NCBI GenBank assembly: GCA_000151295.1
Contig: GG745339.1
Location: 821,577-885,576 of the forward strand
DNA from: Allomyces macrogynus ATCC 38327
Lineage: Eukaryota > Blastocladiomycota > Blastocladiomycetes > Blastocladiales > Blastocladiaceae
Direction: 5' to 3'
DNA: 64,000 nucleotides
Part shown: piece by piece, positions 11,093 through 23,600 of the stretch
Layout: the number at the start of each line of letters is the position of its first letter
How positions within the stretch are numbered: the stretch's first letter is position 1
Made by a program: the position numbers and the translations under genes
The notes under the pieces: generated by a model
Told to the model about the DNA's origin: nothing
Databases searched by the model: none
The model's input: only the letters and a program-made list of their open reading frames with translations

Positions 11093-11678
11093 GCACGATG
11101 TTGCCGTTGGGTTCCGGCGGCCGAGGTTGGTTTGACTGGATGGCCTTGACGTTACAGAGAGGATTCCGCAAGTGACTGGGCGAAGCTGAATAGATGAGTT
11201 CGTCGACGGCAGCAGAGAGCAGAAAGGTGCTTGGAGACGACGGGCTGCCGTCGAGGCAGCAGGCTGGAAGAGACTGGGCAGCTTTCCGTGTCGCAAAGGC
11301 TGTCTCCCACCACACGTGGACTTCACGCTCGAAGTCGGAGACGTGATCGTCGTCTTGACCAAGTAGCAGGCTCCAACGGCATAAAGCTGATCATCCTCGA
11401 TTCTCTCCACAAATCTCAAGTTTCCCGGACACCCACACCAATCCCAACAACTAGCTGCATTTTAATCTTCAGCAGCCCTCTTGACACCCGGATCTGTTTG
11501 GACCGCAGGGGGCACAAGCGGTCGGGCTCGCCAGCTCGACGACGACGGTGATCTTTCGCACTTGAGGCATCGGTTGTGGCCACCAGGTGAGGAAAATGAC
11601 TTTTTGTCTTTTTTTCGGCACTGGGTTAAGTCAATAACCGAATCCCGCATCTTCAGCACCTTAAGCACCGTTCCCGCC
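11093..11678. promoter_or_regulatory. Intergenic region between divergent JHY-like and HYDIN genes
   Basis: The region lies between the two outward-facing genes and holds the HYDIN 5' UTR and probably upstream JHY exon sequence. Coding-like stretches appear on the minus strand at about 11150-11400 in two different frames, so the true promoter may be confined to roughly 11420-11678. I see no named motif. A shared promoter would let the two cilium genes be co-expressed; that is inference. Confidence 0.35.
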
Positions 11679-14600
11679 ATGTCGACTGCGGCCGCTGGAC
11701 TGTCCGCGCCGGCAGCGCTACGGCGCAAGGTGGACTCGGCCAGTTTTGTGGAAAAGGATCTCGAATCGCCGCCCAACCATCGGTCCGAGCCGGCCTTCAT
11801 GCGCCCGTCGACGTTATTGCAGCTGCGGTCCATGTCGACGACGCAGCGGCTCGCCGCGCTCGCCTCCAGGACCGTGCTCCAGCGCGATCCGCACGCATCC
11901 AACATCCAAATCATTGGCGACGCACCACCAGATTTCCCGGTCTCGCTCAACAGCAACTACGCCGTCCCGAGCGACTTGCCCTTGTTCAGCGTCTCGCCGC
12001 CCGAAATCGTGCTGCAGAACGTGATTCCGTTTCACAGCTACGAGGTGGCCCTGCATTTCCGGAACGACGACCAGGTGCGCGAGCTGGTGCTGTCCTGAAA
12101 TGGCGCCTGTTCATTGTCGCTCACACTGCTGAACTTGGACAGTATCCGCGACGATTACGGCTTCAACCCATCGAAGAGCCGCATTTCGAGCTCAAGGGGT
12201 GGAAGTCGGACTCTCTCTACTCGGGCCGCGTCGCGCCCGGCATGGAAACAGCCTTCATCTTGCACTTCAAGCCCGACGAGAACAGCGACCTCGAAACGAG
12301 CATTGTCTGCGAGACGGAGCGCGAACGGTTCCTCGTGCCTGTGCGCATTGTCGGCCCACGTGCTCTCTTCGATTTCCCCGACGAAATCCATTTTGACGAG
12401 GTGCCCGTGCGGCACACGACATCGAAAACGATTCTCGTGCGCAATGTCGGAACCAAGGACGGGTACTTTGCCGTCCAGGCGCCTGCCGACAGCGCATTCA
12501 AGTTTGAGCCGGCACGCGGATACGTGACCAAGGGCGCGACCTCGCTCATCACCGTGCACTTTACGCCGACTCGCGTTGACGCATACAGCGACGACATTCG
12601 CGTCACCTACAGCGGCGACCAGGACCACGACGTGTCGGGGCTTGTGTCGGGCAGCGAAGACGTGTGCTTTCTGCGCGTGCATGGGTCGGCTGACAATGTC
12701 GACGTGCGGCTCGAGCATGCACAAGTGACCATTGCTCCGACCTACATTTCACTCTCGTCATTCAAGACTATCACGATCCACAACCACTCGGATATCATTG
12801 CCAAGTACCAGTGGAAGCAGTTTTCGACCGATGTCGAGGAGGTCAAGTTCAAGGAGCGCCAGAAGCGGCTGTTGCTCGTCGGCGATCCGTTCCTGCCACC
12901 ACCGACAATGGCCGACATGGATCCGGACGGCCCAGCGCAGTGCGCGTCCGGGTTTCTGCTTCAGGCCCAGCAGCGCGCAATCGACGAGGACCCGCTTCAT
13001 TTCGCCAACGACGCGTTTGTCATTGAACCGCGCGACGGCGTGATTTGGCCGCGGTCGTCAATTGAGGTTACCGTGTCCTTCTTTCCAAAGACGGCGGTCC
13101 CGCACCAAGACGTTGTGTATTGCCAAATCTCGGGTCGCGAGTCGCGGCTGCCACTGGTTCTGCGCGGCGACGGCGTCGGCCCGAAACTGCGCTTCTCGTT
13201 TGACCTGCTGGAAATCGAGAACGTCTACATTGGCTCGACGCACACGTATCAGGTTATGCTCGAGAATGTGGGCGAGATTCACGGGACCTACCGGCTAGAG
13301 CCCGCCGACTCGGTCCACGGTCGCTGCTTTACCTTCTCGTCGCCCACCGGCACCGTACCCGTCGGCGGCAAGGAGGTCATCCAGATCACGTTCCATCCCG
13401 AGTCACTCGGCGACTTTTACGAGGCCTTTTCGTGGCACGTCCAGGGCGCTCCGACGGCTCTGCGGCTCCTCGCGCGCGGCCGTGTCGTGGGGCCCACGTT
13501 CGACTTCAACGTACAGGAGCTCACGTTTGGTCGCGTCAGCTACGGGTTCCCGGCCCGGCAAGTCTTCTCGATCATCAACACGTGCGAGATTCCGATGCGT
13601 TTTTCGCTGCGCGTCGTCATGCCCAACGCAACTCGGCCATCGTCGTCGTGGTCGGTGGCGACGCACGACCACATCGACTCGCTAGCGCCGGAAATCACGA
13701 CTTTGCCCTCGACAGCCGTCATTCCGGCTCGCGGCTGTGTGCTCGTCGCGGTCCAGCTTACGGGCCGCGCAATCCAAGAGTTTGTCGGCGAAATCCACGT
13801 TGACGTCGTGGACGTGAGCACCTCGGCGCGCATCCTGCCGATTCACGCGTTCGTGGATGTACCGAATGTCGGCATCTCGCACGACTTGGTCGATTTCGGT
13901 CGCTGCTACCTGGGTGTCGCTTCCCCGCAGCTCGTCCAGTTGCTCAACGACACGGACCTGTATGGACGAGTCGATTTCGAGCAAGGTTCGGAGTTGCAAG
14001 AAGTCACCATTTCGCCGTCGTCGACGATCCTCGACCCGAGCTCCTTTCACGACATTGAGCTCTCCTTCAAGCCGCAGCGCCTGGGCGAGTGGTCGTCGAC
14101 GGTCCACTTTTCGGTCCGGGGCACCGAGTCGCAACGCCGGCCAATTCTGCTCCGCGGCATCGGCCAGGGCCCCGACGTGGCCATTTCGACGCAGCAAATC
14201 AAGTGGGGCCGGATTCCCGTCTTGGTCGAGACCGTCGTCGACGTGCGGCTGACCAACAAGTGCGTGATCGACGCCGCGTTTACGTGCCAGTGGCACGACG
14301 AGGCCGAGTACGTCTTCCAGGTCGAGCCCATGTCGGGCGTCGTCCCCGCCAACGGCCACGTACAGTTGCGCGTGCGTGCCTACCTCGACGACAGCGTGCT
14401 GTTCAAGAACCTGCTACACGTCTTCATCACCAACGGCGCGCAGTTCACCATCGACATGCAGGCCAAGGGTTTCGGTAGCACGATCACGTTCCCGCGCGAC
14501 CTCGAGGCGATCCAGTTTGGCGATGTATTCAGCAACCGCGAGTGCGAGCGGTCGTTTGTGATTCGCAACGAGGGCCGGCGCACGCAGTTCTTGTTTTGGT

Positions 14601-17600
14601 CGGCGAATGATCAGCTCTACACGACCAAGGCGTCGAGTTTGGCGACGCCAAGCGTCTTCAAGATCACGCCGCACCGGTTCACGCTCAAGCCGGGTGCTGT
14701 CCAGACGGTGACCGTCGCGGGCTTCAGTTCGGTCGCGCGCGCGGTCGTCGAGAATCTGGCGTGCCAAGGCACGATCGAGGGGGACCCGACGCGCCGCGAG
14801 ATTGTGCGCGCGCAAGTTCAGGCCGTGTTTGTCGACCCGCTGATTCTGTTTGAACCCGCCGTCGTGAGTATGGACCTGCTGCACGTTACCGAGGACGTGC
14901 CCGTGGATTTGGCGCAGAGCCTGGTCGTGACCAACAACACCAACCTGCCGTTGACCATGAAGTTGAAGTGCAGCGATCCGTGGTACCTCGACTGCGATCA
15001 GGCGCGGCTCGACGGCGGCCAGGCCATGAGTATCGTCGTACAGCTCAATTCGAGCTTCTTTGCCAATCGTGTGTCCCGTGAAGAGCGCGGGAAAGTCGTC
15101 ATCCAGTACTCTGAGCATCCTCAACGGACGGTGCTCGAACTCGTGTCGATTGTCACGTTCCCGAATCTCGTGCTTTCCACGACGGCGATTGACATGGGTA
15201 GTGCGCCGCTCTATGGATCGACGATTCGGCACCTGACGCTGCGCAACGAGGGTCGGTGCCCGGCGCAGTTTGCGTGGGGGCTCTACGCGACGACGCACCT
15301 GCTCGACATTGTCCCACGCCAAGGATGGTTGCAGCCAGGCGAGCAAGTGCTCGTCGAGGTCTCGCATCACGGCCTCATCGAGGGCGCCTACTCGGTGCTC
15401 GCGTTCGTCGAGGCCATTGGCGGGCCGCGCTACGATTGCTGCATCACGGGCGTCGTGGCCGAGACCAACTGCGAGGTCGTTCCTCAGAGCCTGTCTCTGG
15501 CGGCACCGTCACATCTCCAAGTTCTCGATACGGACCTGACCTTTGTCAACCGCAGCCGAAGTCCGGCGCAGTTCCGCTTGATCCTGCTCCCTGACTCGCC
15601 GCTGTTCAACTCGGTTTTGATCGCGCCGCACCAAGGCGTCATTGCACCGAAAAGCAAGGAGCGGATCAAGGTGCGCGCGTGCCCGCTGGTGCCCGGTGTC
15701 GTCACGGGCCAGTTCTTCGTCAAGTTCAACGACTGCAAGGCTGTGCCGGTTCCCGTCAAGATAGAGTCGTCCTGCCTCCATCTCGACGTGGACGCGCGCA
15801 TGTTGTTGCGCGTTGCGCCCGAGGTGCTCTACCGCCGTGTGGTGATCCCGCCCGACTTGCGCCCGCCCAACTCGATTGGATCGCCTTTCCTCGGTGCACT
15901 CTTGCGGCAGATGCAGTCGACGCAGCTCCACGACAAGGGCAAAAGACGGTCCTGCAGCAGCTGACCAGCAGCGCCATTTGCTCGTACCTGCTCGACTTTG
16001 GCAAGGTCCTGCGCAATGATCACCAAGAGCGCACGCTCACCCTGCGTCTGCCGTCGAATGCGACGTCGTCGGTCGGGTTCGCGCTTGGGATTGCCGCCCT
16101 CCAAGGGTCACCATTTACGGCCCTCGTCGAAAAGGCCAAGACGTTCAAGGTCACGCGCGAGGACCCGGTCGAGGTCAAGATTGCGCTCAACACCGAGGCC
16201 GTTGCGCTCGACCAATGCTTCAACGTCGTCCTGCCACTGCATCTCGTCGGCGGACCATCCTACAACCTGACGCTACGCGCGTCTGTCACGGACCCGGCGC
16301 TCGAGGCGACGCCCAAGGAGCTGACGTTTGGAAAAGTGCTGTGCGGCACGCGCATGACCATGACCGTGACCCTGAACAACGAAAAGGGCGTCGTCTGCAA
16401 ATGGTCGTCCGGGACTAAGAAAAAGAAGGCGGCGACCGATCAGATTTGGGAGATGATTCCTGACGCGGGCGTGCTCAAGCCGGGCGAGTCAACCAAAGTC
16501 GCGGTGCGGTTCACGCCGACGGCGGCCAAGCCGTTCAAGCACACGTTCCAAGTTACCATGGAGGGATCGCGCGAGCCGCTGTCGCTGCCGGTGCACGGCG
16601 TGGGCCACTTGCTCAAGCTCGAGTGCGACCCGGATGCGGCCGTGTTTCAGTCGATCAACCCGTTTGGCGACGGCGCCGAGGTTAAGGTCACGTTCCGCAA
16701 CACGAATGCGGTCCCGATCGAGGTGTTCAGTCTCGATTTTGACGAACAATTCAAGAACGAGGCTGCGCATCTCAAGGATATGGTCGGACAACATGGGACC
16801 AAGGTGTGTTACGTCCCCGTCACGGGTGCGGGCGAGGGCATTGATATGGCTCGGCTCGTCGAGCAGATTGTGGGCGTGCCAGAACCTGACGCGAACGCGC
16901 TCGCATCTCCGGCGCCCGAGGACGCGGTGGCACCGTCTGGGTGCGAGCGCAACGGCGGCAACATGGCCGTCATTTTCCACGGCGCGCCGTTTAGCGGCTG
17001 CACGGAGCTCGCGCAAGATTTGGCGCGCCAGTACGGCGTCGTGCAGCTCAATCTCGACGAGGTGTTTGCGTGGTTCATGGCCAACGGCTCTCACGAACAT
17101 GCTGCGCTCGTGGCCAAGGTCGCCGACTTGGCCGTGCAGGGTGCTGTCGTGGCTGCTGCGGCTCACACGCAAGAGTCGGAGGGCGAAGAGATGGGTCTGT
17201 CCGAAGGTGAGATGGAGGCCATTTTCAAGCTTCGGCTTGCACGCGAAGTCGGCAACGCTCTTGTCGTGGACGGGCTCGAAACCAAATACTCCCGCAACCC
17301 AGCCTCGGTCCTGCGCGGTCTCGTGCTTGCGCTCTTGGACTCGCGGCACACGACCGTCTATTTGGCCCATGTCAAGGTCGATGCGGCGACCGTCTACGCG
17401 CGTGAAATGGAAAAGAAGCGCACAACGTTGAGCGAGGAGATACGCGCATTGCCCGAGGCACCCGCGATTGCCGATGACGCGTACGAAAACCTCACGCAAG
17501 AGGAACGCGACGCGTTTGACGCCAAGGTCGCGGCGGTCAAGCGTGCGCGCAAGGCCTTCTTTGCCGCCAAAGAAAAGGAGCGGCGGCAGTACGACGCCGA

Positions 17601-20600
17601 AGTGACGCTGCGGCTTGGCGAAAAGAAGTCTGAGGACGAGCGCAACAAGCGCAAGGACAAGAAGAAGAAGGTGCAGCCGGCAGCACCATTGCAGCCGCAA
17701 TTGTCGCAGACGCCCGGCCCGCAACTGCAATCCCAGCAGCTTGGTCTTCCAGGGTCCGTCAACCAGCAGCCAGGACAGTCGGCACTTGCGCCGTCGACGA
17801 CGCCCAACCCAAGCGGTGGGAGCCAAGTGATGGGGCCCAACGCGTCCGGAACTGGCCAACCCGCGACAAGTGCTGTGCCGCTGAACTCGCAAGCTGTTTC
17901 TGGCAACTCGGAGCGCAGCATGTCGTCTCTGAGCTCGCGCGAGATCAAGTCGGTTCCACCGCCACCTGTCGTTGTGCTCCCCGTGATCCGCTCGGCGGGC
18001 GGCACACGCACCGATCCGGTCGCGGTCGTGGACGGAACCGACGTCCCACCCGAGCTGCTGCTGACCGAAGCGACGTTCCGGCAGTGGGAGGTCTACGTGG
18101 CCACGTGCGAGTCGGTCGCGACCACGTTCCGCGAGCTGGAGCGGCACGCGGCCAAGACCAACGCGGCCCCTGCAGCGCTGCCGACGACAGAGAAGAAGCG
18201 CAAGGGCGGCGCGGCCAATGCCCTTGCTCCGTCGACGACAGCGGCACCTGCTGCGACGCCTGTGGTTCCGACGCTCACGGCTGGTGAAGGACATCCTGGT
18301 GTTCTCGACACGGACAGCCATCTTGGCTCTGACGATCTCGTTCGACTCAACCTGCTCGATCTCGACTCGAGCGACGCGGCGGCAATATTTGCTCGATCGA
18401 TTGGCGCGATTGTGCGACCCGAACCTGTGGTGCAAGAAGCCGGGCCGACCGGTGACGAGACGACAGTTGAGCAAGTCGTCGATCCGCAGTGGTGGCTCAC
18501 CAACCTGGTCCCGCTGCCGTCGCCGGCCGTCTTTGTGCTCGGCGGTGACTGGTCCGAAGTTGCCGAGCAGCAGCAAAAGGAGCAGCAGGTCAAGGAGACG
18601 GTGTCGACCAAAAAGGGTAAAAAAGTGCAGGAAGAGATTCGCGAGGAACCTGAAGAAGCGCGCAAAGTCGCGACGCGGTGGATCATTCCGACTAACGAGA
18701 CCAAGACCATTGTGCTGCGGTTCAACACGACTGAGGTCGGCAAGTACTCGGGCTCGCTGCGATTTGCGATTCTCGGGTCCCCGACGGTCCATGCGCTCGC
18801 CTGCTCTGGTGCGCCCAAATGCTTGATGTGCTTCCCGCATCTGGGATCGCTCTCTCACCCCATTTCTCCCCTATATGCTGTTAGGCTCGTGCCAGTTTGC
18901 GTCGTTCCTGTCGGACCCGCGCAAAATGTTCCCGCGCATCAAGCGCGTGCCCGAAAGCGATATGTCAGGCCACTTCTGTCTTTCGACCAATCGCTATGAC
19001 TATGGGCCGCTGCCGCTCAACCGCCAGCGCAGCGAAAAGGACAAGTACCCAGAAAACCGGCTCACCATGTCCATTTCCAACCCGTCGCACCAAGAGCTCA
19101 AGCTCACCATGGGTTTGCTGGCCGACAAGTCGGATGTGTTCTTGCTCGATTCGTCAACGGTCGACGTCAAGGCCTTTGCCAACATCAACTTCACCGTCTA
19201 CTGTTGGCCCAAGTCGGCGGGCAAAGTCGAGGACACGCTGGTCATGTGCGTCAAGGACAACCCGGAGCCCGTGCTCTTCAAGCTCGCAGCGGCGGGTTAC
19301 AAGCCCGAAATCGAAGTGGACAAGAAGGTTGTGTCGTTTGATAAGCTGCTCGTTGGGAAACCCGATACGCGCGAGGTCAAGGTGCGCAACCCGGTCTGCA
19401 TCCCGCTGAACCTGCGCGTGATTGGACTCGACGCGCTGGGCGAGGAGGTCAGCGTGACCCCGGCCGAGACGATCATTGCACCGCTCCAGGAGCAGGTGTT
19501 CTCGATCGAGTTCAAGTCGTATAAACCGACCGTCTTCAAAAAAGCTGTCAAGCTCGAGTATGCCGACAAGCTGAGCGGCTTTACGGGCACCGAAAACGTG
19601 ACCATCACGGCTGAGGCCTACGACGTAGCTGTGGACGTGGCGCTGCCGAAAGGGTCGGCCGATACGCTGGATTTTGGGACCGTGCGCGTGCTCGAGGAGA
19701 GCAAGTCGGTCATTTCGCTCAAGAACCGCGGCAAATACGAAGTCTCGTTTAAGGTCATGTGCGAGCGCGACGAGTACAACGCCTACTTTTCAGTGATTCC
19801 GAGCTCTGGCGTGGTCGCGCCGTCGGACAAGCCGCTCCAGATCCAGGTCATGTTCACGTCCAAGCAGCCCGTGTCGTTCCGCGACCAGCTCGCGCTGCGG
19901 TGCTTGGCGCTCGACTCGACGACGGGCCAGGTCATGTACTCGGTACCCATCAAGGTCAATGCTCGCTCTGTGCTGAGCCGCTATGCGCTGCTCCCTGCTC
20001 GCGACCTCAATTTCGGCGCGCTCGTCCACGGCACCAAAGGGTCGCGGTCGTTTACGATCGAGAACATGGGCGAGTTTGAGTTTCGATACAGCGTCGTCAA
20101 GTTGTCGGATCGGATGCCATTCATTTCGAGCGCGGCCGAGCGGTCGCTGGTGCCCAAGCACCTCAAGGGTAAAAAAAGCTCGGCCGGTCGCAACACGCCG
20201 CCACCCATGGGCAGCACGCAACCGCTCAACGCTGGCGGTCCGCCCACGCCGTCATTCAAGGGAGCGCAGGGAAAAAAGGAGGGGGTCAAGCCAAGCGAAC
20301 TGTCGTCGGTATTTGGGTGCTTTGTCGTGACTCCGGCTAGCGGCGTGATCGCGCCAGGCGTCAAGGCCACGATCAACGTCGAGTTCAATCCGGACCACCC
20401 GGACGTGTTTGACGAGGTGCTCGGCATCGACATTAGTGACCGGTCGGCCGACGAGTTTTCCGAGCCCATTGAGTACCGTTTCTTGGCCGAGTCGTGTCCA
20501 CCGGGTATCAACACGACGGATCTCGCCAGCATTTTCGAGGAGCAGACGATTTGCAAGCGGCTCGACAACATGATGCTCGAAAAAGTCTATGCCGAGGACG

Positions 20601-23600
20601 AGCGCACGCTCTACTTTGGCACGCTGATTGCCGGGCAAGAGTCGAGCACGCGTATCAAGCTCTCGAACCCATTCAAAGTCGCCAGCGAGGTCGTGCTCTC
20701 GGTCAAGTCCAAGACCAAGAACAAGGAGGAGCTCCCGTTTTCGGTCGAGCCCGACGCGGTCACGATCCCGAGCCACGAGTCGCGCTACGTGACGTTGCGG
20801 TTTCACCCAACGGCCATTCAAATGTACAGCGCCACGTTCGAGGCCGTCGTGTCGAACAGCAACCTGGATCTGCCGTCGCGAGCCCTCGTTTTTGATTTGC
20901 GCGGCGACGGGTCGCTGCCGCGCATCTCGAGCGAGCGCAGCACGATCCGGTTCAAGCGCTTATTGCCGGGCCAGACGGAGACGCAGTACCTGGCGCTGCG
21001 CAACGACGGTGTCCTACCGGCCAAGTTTTGCCTCGAATGGGCCAGTGTGGACCCGCAAGTGATGAGCGACGTGGTCGGACGCTACATTGATCTCATGTCG
21101 CAGCAGACCATGTCAGTGCCGGTCACTTTCACAGCCACTCATGTCGGCAAGCTCGATCTTGAACTGCGGCTCAAGGTCCTCGAAAATAGCTACGAAAACT
21201 CGTCTATTCAAGTCTTTGCCGAGTGCTACGAGGACGAGGTTGTGATTGAAGGGCTCGACGAGTCGCTCTCGGGCGAGACCGATCGAAGGAGCAGCACGTC
21301 GTCGGTGAGCGGCAGCGGGGCCAATTTCATCCAGTTTGGCGACTGCCTGATTGGACAAAAAGTCATTCGCACGTTGCGTATCTCGAACCGGACACAGCAA
21401 TGGTTGCGATTTTTCTGGTCGGGCCCGGCCCTGCTCGCCATTTCCCCGGCCACGTTCACGTTGCCACCCGTTGGCGACCGGTCGGTCACCTTGGCGCTTG
21501 AAGCGCCCAGTCCCGTCTCGCTCAAGCAGCAGCCCATCGTGTGCAAGTACCAGCCGATTGCCAAGCCCGCGGCTGGGCTCAAGGAGCTGGACGACGCCGC
21601 GGTGTCGGCGCTGGAGTCGACGGAAAAGGCGCGCGAGCGCACCATTCTCGTTTCGGCGGTTGCTGACTGGTCGACCTACAACTGCTCGTGCCAAGCGATT
21701 CACTTCAAAAAGACCATGATGTACCAGTCGCGCGTATTCCGCTTCCAGGTGCACAACATGGGCGCCGTGCGCTTGGACTATGCGTTTGACGAGGCCGATG
21801 GCGACTTTTTGCTCGTGAGCCCTATGGCCGGGTCGATCCCAGCCAACGAGTTTGCCACCATCTCGGTCAAGTTTACGCCGCGCGACGAGGGCGTGTATGA
21901 AGGGTCACTGGCGTTGCGGTTCGCCAATATTGCGCCGACCAGCAAGCAGGCCTCGGTCCTCGACATTGCCGTCACCGGCTCGAGTCTGCGGCCGTTTTGC
22001 CACTTTGACTTGGCCAACAGCGACAATGCCGCCGACCATGGCAATGGCGACAAGACGCTTGATGCTGGCACGCGCATGCTCGAGTTTTCGTCGTGTGGGA
22101 TCCGCGCTCGCAATACCAAGCGGTTTTTCATCCTCAACCCGACTCACATGGATTGGCGATTCGAGTGGACGGCCGCGCGGCCAACGGAACCGTCACCGTT
22201 TACTTGCCTGACCCCCAGTGGGCAAGTCATGTCGGGCAAACGGCATGAGATTGCGTTCGAGTACTTCCCCGAGAGCATTGCCACGTCCGAGTCGACGTGG
22301 TACTTCAACATTCCCAACCACAACATTCGGGTGCCGTTCTTGCTGCTTGGCCACGCGATTGAACCCAATGTGTTCCTCGACAAGCCGACAGTCACGTTCA
22401 AGCCGGTGCTCGTGGGCCGCAAGATGAAGGAGACAATTCGTATTATCAACAGCGAGAACACGGCGTTCCAGTTCCAGTTCCAGAGCAGCGACTCGCTCAA
22501 AAAGTCGCCGGCCGGCGCCATAAACGACGTTTTGAGCGACAGCCAAGCGTTCGAGTACTCGCCCGTCTCGGGGGTGGTCCCGGCTCGAGGCGAGGCGAGG
22601 ATTGAGGTCACATTCTTGCCCAAGCTCGAGCACCATTTCTCGACCCAAATCTCGTGCCTCATCAAGAGCAAGGTTGTGCCGCTTACTCTCCACCTCCGTG
22701 GCGAGGGTTACCGCGTCTCGGCTTCCATGACGACTGACACGACCGATGGCCACACTGTCGAGTTTGTCTCCAAGTCGGTGGCCATGTCGCGGTCGGCTGA
22801 CGCGTCCTCGTCCGCGGCGCTGCAGCAGCCGCAAAACATCATTGACCTCGGCCGGATCCAAGTCGGCGAGACCAAGGTCAAAAAGGTCGTTCTGCACAAC
22901 CACGGCCGATACCTGTTCGATTACGGGTGGCGACTGCAGGACAAGCAGTTTTCGGTGCAGCCCGAGCTCGGCACCGTCGGTCCGGGCGAAAGCGTCGAGT
23001 GCAGCATTCGATTCACGAGTCCGGCCCCGTGCCCCGTCAACTTGGTCCCACTGACGTGCCGCGTCACCAACGGGCCTGATTTCGCGCTGCATATGATGGG
23101 TCAGTGTGTCTATCCACTGCTCGACGTGTCGCCGGCCGGCCTCGACATGGGCCCCTGCTTCGTGTGGAAATCGGGTGCACATCAAGGAGGGCCATCGCAG
23201 CAGCAACAGCAGCAGCGCGCCGTGACGGTCAAAAATAACGACACCATGTCGCTGTCACTGGATTTGACCCTCTCGAACCCGACCGCGTTCCAAATCTTGG
23301 AGACGACCATCAAGACGATTGCGCCGCGCGAGTCGATTCAGTTCACGGTCGTGTTTTCGCCGCGAGAAGCAGTCGAGTACAAGGAGCACTTGGCGATTGA
23401 AGTGAATGGCGTGAGCAAGATCAAGGTCCCGCTGCATGGCGTCGGGTGCGAGTTCCGCGTTCAGCTCGTGCGGCCCGAGCAGCGGCACATCAACGTTGGG
23501 TCGTTGAGACCTGGCCAGAGCGTTGGCCGCGCGATCAAGGTCGTGAACCGCAGTCTCGTTGATACGCGTCTGGCCATTGGCCCGAGACTAGCACTTGATG

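Noticed and set aside
11250..11420. SH3-like reading on the plus strand (FTLEVGDVIVVLTK) opposite the JHY-like gene
   Set aside because: It is a short stretch ending in a stop, with no exon partner, overlapping minus-strand sequence that also reads plausibly. Not enough to call.
12087..12142. Apparent stop near the start of HYDIN
   Set aside because: A 56-nt GT-AG intron joins VREL to YPRRLRLQPIEEPHFE in frame.
12155..18858. Long minus-strand ORFs opposite HYDIN (e.g. 16489-18858)
   Set aside because: They are Arg/Leu/His-rich mirror frames with no family similarity; HYDIN accounts for the region.
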